Positions 12,511 through 26,384 of a DNA stretch of 64,000 bases are shown here, piece after piece (the first letter of the stretch is position 1; every line of letters begins with the position of its first letter). Made by a program: the position numbers and the translations under genes. This DNA comes from Heterobilharzia americana. Taxonomy: Eukaryota > Platyhelminthes > Trematoda > Strigeidida > Schistosomatidae. The notes under the pieces are model-generated. The model was given only the letters and a program-made list of their open reading frames with translations, was not told where the DNA came from and made no database searches. The stretch spans positions 41,635,491-41,699,490 of the forward strand of contig OX104130.1 of the NCBI GenBank assembly GCA_944470555.2. Direction: 5' to 3'.

Positions 12511-13780
12511 TTGAAGCTTCAGATTTCAGCTAAATGAACCTATGTTTGCACTTTTTACTGCAAAATATACGCATACAGAACAAAGAAAACATGCATTTTA
12601 ACACAGAGCACTCATGAAGCACCAATGAAGATAGTGACTGAATACGTGTGACCAAACCACCTCAGTGGTTGTAATGATGGATCACAACCTCATGATTATT
12701 TTGTCTTGATGCTCTAGCCCCATACGCTAAAATTCAATAGGCAAAATATGCATACAGGACATAGAAAATACGTATTTTCATACTGAACGGTGTGCAACCT
12801 GGGGATGATTTCCAGCCTCACTCATGTTGTGGAATGAACAAATTTGAAAAAACACACATCCACAATGTAAATAAGACTTAAATTTTTGGCTACAGACCAA
12901 GGGCAGGTAGTGTAAGTCTCTACAAGAAATTATTTTCCGGCCTTAGATTTAGCACTGAGTCCGAATTACTGGGCTTCTATCTGGAACCAATGTCTTAATC
13001 TAGGCCCTGACTCCTAGTGTATCCCAACTTTTGGCCACAGACGCGTCGTATTTAGTGCCGATTGGTGTGATAACCTCATTATGGCTTAATATTGCCCATA
13101 CGGAATAAATATTCAGTCTGACCGAGAGTGACTTCGGAACAGACCTCAGTGGACACTAATCATACAAAACAAAGAATGCAAATATAAGCACAATTGTTAT
13201 GATAATGTCACTCGAACATACCAAGAGTAAGTTAATATTGCTGGAAATAATTTTTATTTTACTTATCTTGGTTGGTTGAACAAGTGATACAACGAGCATT
13301 TGTGGAAACATCCCAGTAGTGATCCAGAAGGAGCTGTCTCGCTTTTCTAGCACACTTTCAGGTGGATTATTCTCATCAAAGGATGTTGCAAAACTAATAA
13401 AGCATTCACCTTGGCACTGTAAGAAGTCCAACATTTTTCAAAGTAAGCGGTGTTTCCGTTATTATGGTAATAGAAATGAGAAAACAACTGGGTCTCAAAT
13501 AAAACCTCGTGGATAATTCCATTTCGGTTTGAAAAAGATTCCTAATTCATAACTTATAAGCTGAAATCTGTATTCAAAAGTCAGCGCATTTCACCAGGGT
13601 TGTGTTACAATAAGTGGTTTGTGAAAAAGATTCAGGGGCATCATAATATTTCAAATAAAACCAGAAGTGAACCGTCAAGTAATACCAACTTGCTTGTCTG
13701 CTTAGCAATTTCGATGCAGAAAAATTAGTTGAAAAAGGAAAATAAATGCATATTATTACATTTCATCAGTGGTGTCCATA
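12511..13780. other. no gene recognised
   Basis: Mixed-composition DNA. Short open frames at 13156-13516 on both strands overlap one another and show no domain. Confidence 0.4.
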
Positions 13781-13784
13781 ATCC

Positions 13785-14003
13785 TTGTATATTTGTTGGC
13801 TCAAGCAAGCTTTAGTGACGGGTGGCCTTCCAGACGACGAATTCGGCTGGGGATACTGGAGCGGAAGTTACTCATTATGCCCGTCTACAATGCTGCCGCC
13901 TCCCCACAAACGTTTGGTGAATTACGTCGAAAATTATACTATCGGTTACTTGCGAAGAGTCGGATTGTTTGCGAGAAATTCCAATTATGAATTTGGCGTC
14001 TGA
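13785..14003 (+). CDS. possible 3'-terminal exon, unidentified protein
   Basis: A 72-codon frame ends in TGA at 14001-14003. It has a convincing protein composition, for example GGLPDDEFGWGYWSGSY near the start and NYTIGYLRRVGLFARNSN near the end. A canonical AATAAA lies at 14058-14063, about 55 nt after the stop, as expected for a last exon. An acceptor-like AG precedes CTTTAGTG near 13808, but the true 5' limit is uncertain and the first residues may be intronic. No family was recognised and no upstream partner exon could be linked. It may be the tail of a host gene, a retrocopy, or a decayed element. Confidence 0.35.
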   Translation: MYICWLKQALVTGGLPDDEFGWGYWSGSYSLCPSTMLPPPHKRLVNYVENYTIGYLRRVGLFARNSNYEFGV

Positions 14004-14057
14004 ATGGGATAGTATTATCTTTCGTTGTAATATTCGCTACAAGAAGAAATCCTTGAT

Positions 14058-14063
14058 AATAAA
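14058..14063 (+). terminator. candidate polyadenylation signal AATAAA
   Basis: Canonical hexamer 55 nt downstream of the stop codon of the possible terminal exon. Its meaning depends on that exon being real. Confidence 0.3.
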
Positions 14064-17000
14064 ATCGTGTTTCTAAGATCTCATCTTAGTGTGCAACGAA
14101 CCATGTTATTGGTACTACATCGGGTCGCTAGAACGCCTGCAATACCAGCTAGGGCTCTGACTGATGTCAGTGAAGTCTCATCAGTGCAGTAATGTCAGCA
14201 CTGCAGAAAAATTCGCTCTCAAACAATCTGCGGTTGGGGTGTGAAGTTTTTGGAGTAGGCAATGTGATGTAGGCAGATAAATATCCGGAAATATAAGTAT
14301 AGCCAAGGAAGACGTCCCAAACAGGACTGGATGTTATATACGTATATACTGATGAGTTGCACATTCTCAACACTGATGACAGAAGCACAAACAGAAGACA
14401 AATTCAGTGGACAAAGGATGGATCAAAAGATTCTATCCTACCAGCTAAAGAAAAATGGGTCGCATCTGCTTCCACGGTATACAGTGACGCCTGAAGTTAC
14501 ACGTGCCATAATTTAGTATGAGTTTCTCCTATCAGTCTTTTTTCATAAAAGCAGTTCGTCAGCACAAAGAATGCTGGAAACACGTGTGATCGTCTCGAAA
14601 GGTGTCTGAGACCCCTCACAAGATCACGGGGTGATTACTTAGGGTCCTATGTGGACGAGCGGCAATTTGGACGCTAGTATGGCTTCAGAGGCAAAGCCCT
14701 TCACATTCTTATTTCTCATGTGCAGCAGACCTATGAATTGCAAGCAGACTACCATTTTTCTTAATAACCACTTAGTAACATATAATCTGCACTATGATTG
14801 GTCAGTGGACACTTGCACGTGATTCATCATCACTAAAGATTACTTGAACCATCCATCCATCTCGCTTCAATATTTTTTGTGGGTGACATTTGCACTTTGC
14901 TAGGCGGTAAATTACGCAGACGACCACTGAAATATCTCGGGAGTTGTGTGTATACTCATGGTGTTGTTTACCAGCTGAACGGGGTAGTAACTGTCGAAGA
15001 CCGCTCCTGAGAGTTTAGTTCCCTTCACTGTTCAGCTACATCTTGTCAACTTCCTATACACAGAATATTTATCGCCTGTGTGCATTATATTTTCTTGTAC
15101 CTGGAAAAGGAAGTAACAGTTGGTTTCTGAGCTTATGTATCCAAGTTATCACACGACCCCACTGTTGATCTAGATAATTCATTTCTTGTGGGCTCAAAAA
15201 AAGCACTTCATATTATCGAAACTTAACGTTTCAGTCCTTCTTCAATCGCTTCTATGCTCATGATTTGACAAGGCAAAAGTACTTCCTCATTGATCCATGT
15301 GGTTGGATGGCGGTTAATCATATTTGCGCACTTCCGGATGAAATATCTCCTCCGCACCAGCGAAAGTACACACATCCGCAAGACGACTGGAAATTAGGGA
15401 GGTATCATAAGACCCACGAAAACGGTGAATCTACCCTGTCGTTAAGTTATAGAGGATGTGTTCCCCTTTAAAGACCCAAAAGAAGCCTTCCATTTTGTGA
15501 ACTGCAACTGGCTTTGCAGACGAATACAATAAAGAGACTTTACCCCTTCATTCGAAGAAGATGGAGCGCTGAGATTTGTTACGCTCATGCATATGTTACC
15601 GTTGGAGAGACAAAAAAGGGAGACATAGACAACCCTGTGGACAAAAAAGTCGTCAATATGCACCCGAAGTGCAAACTATCTGCATATCCTCCAACAAACT
15701 TCCTGGACAGTCAAGTTTCCCCTTTCGCAAGGCAAGCACAATGCAAGTTTTATCTCCTCACGCCGTCACGGGTACCCATCCCAGCATGCACCCCATCATC
15801 AACGGCTGACAGCAACACGTATACAACTACCTGACCAAAGAGCAGGTCCCTGAAGTTGCTTGCAGAAAGACGTTTCCCCTCACGGTATCATGCTTGCAAT
15901 CCATAGGCTAACAGGGCCCCTAGTTACCTCTATACCCTATAGATTACATACAGGGGATGAAGGAGACGTTAACACGCCTGCCGACGTGTTAGAAGGCTGA
16001 TGAAGAGAGAAGGAGAGACAGCGCATCTCTTCGCATTGACGATTTTCATATTCAATTCCTCCCAAGATGAAGTTGTCCTAATTCTGCAATTTTCGCTTAT
16101 GAACGAATGATTTCATGATGTATTCAGGACTTCATTTCTGTCACTTGCACTCTGTACACTATGAAAACGGCACGTAAACTAAAGAATAACCCGAGATCAT
16201 ACCTGCGTGCTATGATTTCCACCGTCAACCGTTCCGAATTCGAAGTTAATTACACTTCCCCCGGAACCAGTGATAGAGGTGCTTTCAGCAGACTGTCAAT
16301 GGACTAGATAGTGAGGGGTAAGCGACAGTTAACCAGCTGCCCCCACTTAGCTGTTTATGTCGAGCGGTCTGCGGAGAATCAGACTAAGGTTACTGACCGT
16401 ATGCATAGATTAAATCTTCATATTGAGAACTCCGTTCGCATTTATATGGGGATGTGTGCATAAGGAATGTAATCAGCTGCCATCAAAGTGAAGAAGACAG
16501 CTATGTGTGCTGAGTTAGCCCCTCTGCCGTTTATCTTAGGGTTGGAAGTTCCTTGACAGTTATTCAGGGTTTGTACGAATGAACGTGTATTACTACCGCG
16601 TACATTTTATGTGTTCCAGATAAGATTTCGGGGGCGAATCTGATGCGCAGTATTCCCTCAACAAACCTCCCCGGAAAAAATAGGCAGATTGTTGGAGATT
16701 TGATGGTTATTCTTCTGGATATTCAGACGAGCACATTCTGAGATAGTAATTGTGCCCGGCGGCTTCACAGAGAGAAATCTCGTTGCATACAAAGGTATAG
16801 GTATGCCCGGGCAACACTCCAGAATGTGTTAACTAGAGTGTTCCTACTTTTTTGCAAATAATAGCCTTCTGAATGTTCATTGTTTTCCAGTTGCCCACCT
16901 TCGTATTTTATTTTGGCAGGATGAATGATGGATGGGACGAATGCTTGCCAGCACATCCCTCTTGGGAGGCCTTAATGACGGCCGCTAACTTCGTGCAACC

Positions 17001-20000
17001 CTATGACGTTATAGATGCTCCTAGGTAGTCCGTATGTCATATGTCGTAGACAGTCTGAAAAACATGGATTGCATTTCGGCAAACCTCAATGAGAACCCTT
17101 ACGAAAGCATCCTTAATGAAATGCCAATTCTAGCGGATCATCAAATATTGGGTTGAAAATCTATCACTCCACTTTCACTGGCAATCATAAAACCACTTGT
17201 TGTGAGCCTGCCATAGAGAAAAAAAGAGGATATTAAGCTAAATACAAGCACCCAAGGCCACGTACGCAGCCCTTATAAGCAGATCACGGAAGAAGGAGCT
17301 CATCAGCAGTACAACGGGAACTTAAGTTACAGTAAAAATATCCTTCACACAAACAAATTAATAAAGAGTAACGATACATTAATCCTTCCCGCAGAATGTA
17401 CCTAACCATGGAAGTTCGTTGTCGTTCTCATGAATAAAACAGCTACGACCACCAATATAAACTTATTATTATTCGCATAACAGCAAACTTTGCCACAACT
17501 GGTACCAACCGTTTGGTTCGTTTGATTATTTCTTCCCACTAACGGGGTCCTTGCTCCAAGTGATCGAAGCGAATACCGCGTTACTCTCTTGTGTCGTACC
17601 TGACTGCACTTTGTGCTGAATCAAATAACCGGGTCGATTTCACTTTCATTCCACTCTCAGGATTGGATACTATCATGACTTTTCAAAAACTCAGCTATCT
17701 CGCGGCGCATTTTATCGTGTGGATGTAATCTTGCAGAGTTTAAAGATTATTTACCATCCAGTATGTATCAATATTCCTAGTAAGGGACATAAATTTTCAT
17801 TCGTGGCAATTGCGACGTGTACTAAAGTGCCTACAGTAGATTGCATATACGGGATCTAATGAACAGATACTTGGAAGGGATTTAAAGTAGTCGGAGCTCT
17901 TGGGAAGCAGATCATTGAGTTACGCATGATCTCGGGGAAACCCGCCAGCTAGGGGGAAAATAGAGAGTAACTGCTACTTCGCTCTAGAGCCCTTACAGTA
18001 CCTTTCCATATTTTGCTCCGTTTGAGCATATATGTTGCTGTATATCACTCTACCCTGAATATTACGTAAAACAGGTAGATATATCTCCTTGCCAACGGAG
18101 CGGTAGCTGCAACATAAACCAGTAGCAGGTATATCATACTTAGCATGTAGTACAAGCCAGTCTTGTATACATCGAACCCTGCATTATGATACACGGAACT
18201 TCTTACCTTTCAGTGTTAGCGAGCGGACACAATTCCTGATTCCCGCTATCGATCTTCAAAAATGCAAGTGACTTGTCGCAAAACAGTTGCTGCTAGCCAA
18301 AAGTAAAGTTATGCATGCTACACTTAGATGGACTACGTGCGCTCAGTTGAGTATGCTCATAAATGTCGGACTTCATCAACAAATATTTCAAAAGTATGAG
18401 ACTTTAACATTTACGCACATTGACTATACCTCAAGAAATAAAATTCATGCAGATTTATAGGCGGGCATTTACGGAAAACTAGTTTATAAAAATCAGACGT
18501 GTACAAAAATTGCACTCAATACGGTAATATTTGTTCTTCAGTTTACAAGCTCGTACAATTCTAACAGGTATAAGTAAATCCATATTTAAAAGGCAAGTTT
18601 TCCTATGGCATGTGGTCTCAATCCCTGCATATTGTCACTGGGGACATAGGTACAGAGTGTTTATAAAATGAAGCGTCCCTGGAGAATACGTATGCAAAAT
18701 TCATCATCATATCGAAGAAACACTAAAGCTGAAGGTGGTTTGGCCCTGTTTGGTTACCGCCACTTCTAGGCCTTCAGAGATACGTTTCTCAGCTTCGTGG
18801 CACGACCTCAGGTGATTCTGCTTTGTAATGTCTTATTGCTCTAAGAAAAAGGTCCTGAGTGTTAGTCCCGAACCAACTAACATTGTCTCAAGGTTTTTAA
18901 GAAAATAGCAATTAAAAATGTATCCTTACCTGCGCTCAGTAATTCTTCCTTAACCATGCACGGCAGATAGTTGCACGCTAGAGTGTGGTCACTATATCTA
19001 TCATTGGAACGCCGTGCTCACAAAACACTCGCATTGCACACTAATCCCTTCTCGAAACACCCAGTGCACTCACTACTCAAAGCTGCATGCCTAGGCCGGA
19101 AGACTAGCTGGTAGCCTCGTGCAGCCAGTCTCCCCAAAAACCGTCATCAAACCACTTCAACCAGTTTCGGGGGTCCGGGAGACATGAAAGGAAAGTTAGT
19201 TAACTGTATTTCGGTCGACTTACCCCGAACCACAGACGACACTTAGGAATTTTCAGGGAGTCGAATAACAGAAGCCGTAAACCCATGTAAGACTTTTTTC
19301 GTATTTTTTAAAATGCCAGTAAGAGTGGGTCGCCGCATCTCAGAGACTCCTTGGGATATTTCCAGGCACTCTCGACATGATTATTTGTGTAGTTATCCAA
19401 ACAGGTAACTCGCTTTTAGTAACACCGGGCCGAAATGTGCCTGCGGTCACCCAGTGAATATCCGTGTGCATAACGACGTCGTCTTTTGGATACTGATTGC
19501 ACCGTAAGAACCTGCCAGTAGCAAGAAAGGGAAGTTCAACTTGCTTTTCCGTGCATTTGGTCTCGATCATTTTTTTCCAAATGGTATTCAACACTGTGGT
19601 GATGGAACTTGAAGTCGACACCATAGAACTTTAAACCTTACCTTTCGAAAGAATTCCCTAGGCACGCGGAGTGGACATAAAACTATATGAGTGAAGTGAA
19701 TAACGCTTAACTCCGCTGTTGCTGAGGCAGTCAAAAATAATATCAATGATAGTATATTTGATTTGTTTCCAGTACAGAATTTTCAGCATGACTTTATGCC
19801 ATCCGTTCCGTACGTTGTACTCGTAAACATTTGTAAGGGTAAGAACACTTCGGCCCTTTCCCGTCTGTATACAGCATACATTAAGGTATGGCTTCAGTTC
19901 AGACAATAAGTTCTGAGTGGTCCAAATAGTGGAGAAACTACGGGTGAAACAACTGTTTCACACAGCTAACTTTATTTGTCAGATCAGATGCTGCCACATC

Positions 20001-23000
20001 CTGCGCATCAGACACAGTGCCACGTATCCGACAGCTGGGACCAGGGCTTCAAGCCTTACGCCTAGGTTCGTGGCTGACATAAACTTAGGACTAAATTTGA
20101 GTGAATATATGGCAAAAAAATTGGGCGACATAACACTCCTTCCACACTTCTCGGAGTGTTTCACAGACCACTCCGTTGTATATTTCGAATGATAAACTGT
20201 ACGGACACATGCCATTTTCACAGGCAATATCCGTATGTTATTGTTTCCGGTGAGGCTGAAAAAATTTAAAAGGAATAAATCGTCAATCTTACATAGCCTG
20301 CCAGAAGATGCCATTATTTGCACGTTGCCCATCACAAGCATGCTACTCCAGAGCATTTTGCAAACTTGTCTGCACATGCATTACTGTAACTAAAAAGAAG
20401 ACCGAAAGGTGATGTTATTGACAAAAAGATCAAAAGGCTTTTATGTTGGTTAAAAGGGACATATTTAATTCAAGCAGTTACACGTACGTTAAGTTTTGTT
20501 GCATTTGAGACGCTGTTTCACGTCATCGAATGCTTTCATCTTCCCCTCTACACCTCCTGTGTTGTACTGATCTGCACGACCGCGACTGGGGGCTCTTATC
20601 TCTCGCCAACGTCAATACAGCCAACGTCCCTTAAATTAGGGAAGCATAACGAAACAGGCTCACCAACCGCGGATTCCTTCCCTTCCCTACCCTGTCCTCG
20701 TTGTTGTGAAACCAGTGTTGTATTCCTATAGCAAGCTCACTGTAGCTGCAATGTGTCTGTGGTGATAAAAAATTCCCCTTAGGGAAAATAATGTGTGATG
20801 ATGATAAGCCTGCATAATAAGGCTTTTTAAGGGTCCTCTTCAAAAACTCATGCTGTGTTCGATGACATAACAATACCCATGTGTCTTCTCAGTGACGCCT
20901 CAATATCTCAACCGACCAGGCCGGAAACGCCTTCGGACACCTCGTCACGAAACGTTGCGTTATGAAGCTTCTAGGCCTCTTCCTGCATCTACCCGCCATC
21001 ATTCGGACGCCACTTTCCGGGGGCTGTCAATCTGTGAACTGATTCTCTTGAAGTATCATTTTCTCGGTGGAAACCTTCAACACTTCTTGTGTTTTCTAGA
21101 TTCTGTATCTGCAGATCAAAGTCATACCTTTTTCTGGAAATTCCGTGAAGTAAAGGAAAACTTGCTCGAAAGTCTTTCCGTATCACAGTAGTCTATTCGC
21201 GTCCCTATGCATAGCATTCTGCAACGTAATATATCAATAAACTCACTCATCTACTTGCCAGGATGCGACCGAGGCACTGGTTTCAGGTGGTAATAAACTG
21301 GATAGGGGCACTAAAAGAGATAATGCGTTGATTTAGATGCTCACCCGGGTTATATACCCGTGGGTACCTTTCCGATATTCCAGACAGTGTACAAAAGTCC
21401 TTTGTGGTTAACAAAGCTAAAAACTGAGGAACCTTCCAATGGATACACGGCTGTATTGCTGGACAACAAACTTTGCAAATCGGCTAGCAAAGTCTGGCGG
21501 TTATAAGACAAACGTCGAAAACTGCGCGCCTCTGTCGCTGGTAGTGGAAGCTATCTGTGTGATGGGAGATGCAAATCCATGCCCATCTCGTGAATTGCGG
21601 CAAGTTCCAATGAGATCATGCATATCAATGACTTGATATGTGAATTATTTAACACGAAATAAGATTTCGTAAACTATTAGGAATTATCAACTTGATGAGG
21701 CCTGGAAATTGGCGTCTCTCGTGTCGAATCCATCATATAAGAATGAGAACAATTATTGTCTAAATTTTAACGTTCGGTATTTGCCGACAAGTGATATTTC
21801 CTCGTTCGTTTCATAACTAGCAGGATCTTCTGATGTTTTTACCAGAGTTTAGTGACGTACCCACTGTACCAATCAGGACTCGTAAAATCTTGTAGATTTT
21901 CCAGAATGTATCAATGTGACGGTGCCTGTAAACTGGCTTCTCCCATGTTGAATTGCTAATACGAAACTTAAATATCCGTTTATTTATTTATAATTATGAC
22001 GAAGAAGTGATAAATATATGAAAGAAGAGCCTGCAGCCGGCTTCCGGAACTTCGGTGTGCTGATAATGAAGTCTGGATTTTAGAACAAGCACGCAAGCGA
22101 ATACGACTTTTTGCAGTCTCGCAGTGCTTTTGGTTTAACCATGCTTCTCCCACAAGATCGGCAGGTGATGCATAGACGTCATACCTTCGCGGTCGAGAAA
22201 CTCCGGCCGACTCCGTATCCGACGAAGAGGATAGGCTACGGTTCTCAGCCGTAGTCAGAGCACAGAAGGCATTTTGTTTTACGTATTAAGTTTCTGAAGG
22301 AAATACATCGCTATCTCGACCCACTGTGTGTACCCAATCTTTAGAATAAGTAACTCAGACAACCTTTCGGCTGTGAATACGTTTGTAAATTACTGAGACA
22401 GCCACCGTGTTTCAGTCTCATTGGGCAAAGATGTACCCAGGACTCTGAGGCCAAGACTATCTTCCGAATGTCTGGAACTTCGGCAGTACTATACTCATGA
22501 TGCATCCAAAAAACACCTTAGCCGTGATAATGAAATGAATTCTATCAGAAAATTAAGACTAATCAGAAAAACTAGGGTCAAACGTACGTATATGCTGTTT
22601 CGGTTACGTTAACAGCCAACCACACAAATGCGTAGGCAACTACTGCTTGGTCAGCGTTGACCGTGTTTCATGCCTTCCATTGTAATTCCTTGCTGATTCC
22701 CGAGGCACAGTAATTCACGAGTGCAGTAGGGTCACGACTTCGGAACAGTTTGGAGGTGAAAAGCAAACGCAATTGATATTTATGCTTCCAGACCTCTGCA
22801 GACGCAAAATGGGTGCAAACTTGGTAACCTTGTATATTCTAAAGTCTGTAGAGTCCATGCTGTAATGAATGATTCGGGATCTCTATGGGCGCTGGAACTG
22901 GATTCCTCATGACTTGTGATTTCACTTATGGTGCCCGATATGCAGTTGACTAAAACGCACTTGTTGGGTTGAACAGTTGATAACTGCATCCCGGTAGTGG

Positions 23001-23400
23001 GGGCTGACTACTTTCCAAAGTGAATTATTAGCTTCTCTGTCAGGCTGGTAGTCACATTTCTGACACCATATTTATGCCTTTCTGGACAGCTGGATGGCTG
23101 GGTTTTCTAACTAGCTTCCTTAAGCAATGTATGTAGGACTTAGAAGGGGAACTCAAGAAATCCGGACAACCATGGAGTGCGACTTCATCGCACAAGCTCA
23201 GTGAGCCATTTATATCGTACACCATGTCCTGTTGTCAAACATTACTTTGGAGTTGTTCACGGACTTCAGCAGCATTCCTTCTATACCCTCCTAATAGGGA
23301 TGACAGTAAGTAGAGTGACTGAGGAGATAGAGGGATGAAGAAAGATCCATGAAATGGCTGCGCAAAAAAAGGTGACGGAAAGGCCTTTCAACCAGACAGA
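14064..23400. other. long gene-free stretch of even base composition
   Basis: The sequence is visibly richer in G and C than the AT-rich flanks (about 47% in the line at 20041, against about 20% at 3061). No open frame exceeds about 132 codons, all frames are interrupted, and neither LINE motifs nor tandem arrays were recognised. The longer frames, such as 15514-15834, 19979-20377 and 20892-21191, have no domain I can name. Old, heavily mutated repeats are the likeliest content, but this was not shown. Confidence 0.4.
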
Positions 23401-23439
23401 GCCTTAGTAGGAGAGAAATAATCTGCACTCAGTGGCTTT

Positions 23440-24802
23440 CTACTTCTCAGAGTTGGTCAACCACTGATACTTCTTTTGAAATTCAGTTGGTGTGCGATTA
23501 TGAGGAGATAGTAGTCGTCCTTGTAAAACGCGACGGTTCACGCTGTCCGGTCGCCTGCATGCCGTCTTCTTCCTCAGACCAATAAGTCTGCAAAAAATTC
23601 CTAGACATAGCAAGTGCATATGATCCAAATGGTAGCCTTTATCCAGCCCATGACGAGTTAGCCAAAAAGTAATTTAGTTCAGTGGTGCAGACTATGCACC
23701 GACATCATTTCTAAGGTGACTGATATCTGTGCGCTCCACGGAAGCGGTTTGCAACACACTTATCACAATCCTGTTTAAAGTTGTGACTCGAAGTCTCCTT
23801 AACTAACTGCCACTCTGGCTTATCATGTACATTATCTTCAAATGTCACTGAGGTAACTACATCCCTACTGAATGAGTGGATACTCCGCTGAAGCACGTTA
23901 CGTATCTCATCCATTGTATTCTGTCGGTATCTATTAGTGTTAGCAGACTTACGTGGATTGCAGTAAACATCAGCGAGGAATACTTTGCCTACTTTCGGAC
24001 TAATCAATCTGCATAAGGCTGAACACGCTTGAGTGTTTGGAATGACGGGAAGCTACTGTCCATCGACATTCTTGTACAGTCACATGTCAAGGTGGAAACT
24101 GCACGTTCCTTTGGCTACAAAACGTCGTAGGAGGTATGGCAGCAGATCCGGATAAAGGTATACACCCTCTTCGATGGCCATTAGGTTCGACTTTAGGGAG
24201 TCCCCTGACGACCGTGCTGTGGTCCACCGGTGGATCTTGATGTATGGTAGGCCTTTGTTCTCGCAAGATCTGTGAGTAAACTTCATTGGGTCACTATGCG
24301 CAGTGACATTTTGATCAACATCCGAGGGTGTTTTCTTTGGCTCTATCAGGCATTCAGTGTTTTCTGGCGATGGACAATCTCACCCAGCCGTGATAATGCC
24401 TTTCTTTTCACTGGCAAAACAAGAAAAGGGTCCTTGATTAGAGAGCGGCACGCTGTCTGGAACACTAAGGTAATGTTTCTTCCGCTTATGGGGAAGTGCT
24501 GGAAGAAATGGGGTCTAGCGGATTAAAGAAAAACATGTCTCTCATGTACCTATGAAATGCATCCTTAGCTTGCGCACGTTCTCTGCCATTCGACGATGTA
24601 GTGGTGACCTGTTCATTAGTAGTCCGCATTGAAGTTTGGCTGAGGAAAAGTAACTGCTAGAACAAAATCCCACGTGGGTCTTTACGTCGTTTTTTCGTCC
24701 GCCAACTGATTTCAGAGTATCATTTTGTACAGCCGCTCGGTAGGCAATGCCTGTAGCACGCACATTATCAGGGACACTAGCGGTTCCATCAAGGTTAGCC
24801 AA
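23440..24802 (-). pseudogene. series of minus-strand coding-like fragments, unidentified
   Basis: On the minus strand open frames follow one another in order: 24802-24542, 24286-24080, 24007-23711 and 23628-23440. They have fairly natural compositions (for example NVRATGIAYRAAVQND, DLLPYLLRRFVAKGTCSF, RYRQNTMDEIRNVLQRSIHS). Read through stops, they could be one decayed protein of about 450 residues. I cannot match it to a transposase, reverse transcriptase or host family. It may equally be chance in GC-balanced DNA. Confidence 0.25.
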
Positions 24803-24809
24803 AATATGA

Positions 24810-26200
24810 CGGTTTAAGGCAAAACTTTAGTTTATCAAAATGTAAGGTGCACAGACGGGAAAGTGTACTTTTTCATCCATGCACCTATCAAAATGAGTAG
24901 CCGCATAAGGTCTGTTGGCAAACAGCTCTCGGTAGTCAATATAAAACAGCAAAAACTCCACGTCTACTTCGTAGGTCTATGACAAGAGTTACTCACCCCG
25001 GCCGCTAGACATTTTTGGAAAGTGAATAGCACCGGAGGCGCACTAGCAAGCACATTCGGCCACCTGAAAGTGCGTTTAATGTTTCAATGGTATCAGTCAC
25101 ATTGAAACTCTGTGTTTCTATTATAATCTTACAGAAGTGATGTAATTACTCCGAATGCGGAGTATCCCGTTATCAACGTCCCTCTTACAGCAGCAGTCAC
25201 ACTAGTGTGCGTTACAAACTTACGTTATCTTTGAAACTTCGGGCAGCGCTTTAGGTGTCTGAAGCAAACGCTTGAGGCTCCTAAATTCCACAACTAAATT
25301 AGTTTTCATTTTCATCAAGTTTCCCCCTGTTAAACGTTTAATAACCCTAGAAGGGTTTTTATGCAGATTATATAGTCAGAAATACATTCCCACTATAAAG
25401 TTGTGCTTCAGAATGACAGTATTGACGATTTTCACAGAAGCCTCTGCCCCATCCCGGAGTTTTAGAACCTTCAACCAACTTCTGTGTTGCCCGGGATGAG
25501 CTCCTGGCTGATGCCAGCTGGGTCCATATGTGCAAATACATATCACGAAACGGTACTTTTGAGTTAGGTCGCTTACGTCAACTATGTTCTTGCAACCATT
25601 AAATAACATGTGCGCGTACTATTTAAAACTCAGATACAAAAATGTGTCATGCCTGATGCGTCTCTTTCAAATATGGCCCAAAGTTTTCCCGCCCGGTGAA
25701 TCGCTGGGATATCATGACGTCATCACACAGATGGGCCGTACTCAAAGAAGCTTCTGTTATTTGCAGATCAGATGCAGCAGCACCACCTCGAGACTTTAAG
25801 ATTGTCATAGTACAAACTTGACAGACGCAGAGGCCAATCACGAATTATTCGAACTCTTTATGTACCCACGAACATGTGACCAAGAAACAACACAATGGCG
25901 TAGCTGGATGGAACAGTATATTTGCAAAGTCGGGCCAAAATGCCGAAGAGTTCCAACTAACTGGCCAGAAGGTCGATTACGAGCAGTGCAACGCAACACA
26001 ACAGTGTGCCAAATGGCAAGGATGCCTGGCCGGGTGCCTTCGGTATAGTGAGCCCGGTTAAACTACCAAGGTCAGCATCAGTGTTAAATCTCGTCGAACC
26101 CTGAGGAGTTCATTCTGGGTGGTTGTATGATGCTACAAGTCCAGATTAATTAAAAATCTTTTAAGTATATCCTCTCAAACTCGCCTGGTCAATTGGCTCA
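24810..26200. other. no gene recognised
   Basis: Open frames at 25272-25499, 25584-25799 and 25818-26061 overlap on both strands without a recognisable domain. Confidence 0.4.
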
Positions 26201-26203
26201 GCA

Positions 26204-26384
26204 GTTACTAGCCGGTCCCAAACCCCCGCAGAGAGCAAAGGTCGGGCTTAGGGCTAGCAACCCTACCCCGGAAAGGAAACATAACCGCTAAAGAAATTTC
26301 AAGGCACAAACAAAATATAAAAAAGGCGAAAGGACTCCGGTTGGTGAAAGCCTTCGGAAAGCTAATTGGCCAGAGTGTCTTGGA
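26204..26384 (+). mobile_element. RTE (SR2-like) 5' UTR fragment
   Basis: Begins GTTACTAGCCGGTCCCA and continues with GGGCTAGCAACCC and CACAAACAAAATA. This is a diverged copy of the 5' end seen at 28718 and 39525. It ends after the GGTGAAAGCCTTCGG segment, where the sequence switches to a different LINE in reverse orientation. Confidence 0.75.

Noticed and set aside
15514..15834. 106-codon + strand frame, considered as a retroelement gag piece
   Set aside because: No zinc knuckle, protease or other motif, and a second frame over the same span looks equally plausible.
19979..20377. 132-codon minus-strand frame
   Set aside because: No recognisable motif, and it overlaps a similar-quality frame on the other strand; expected by chance in GC-balanced DNA.
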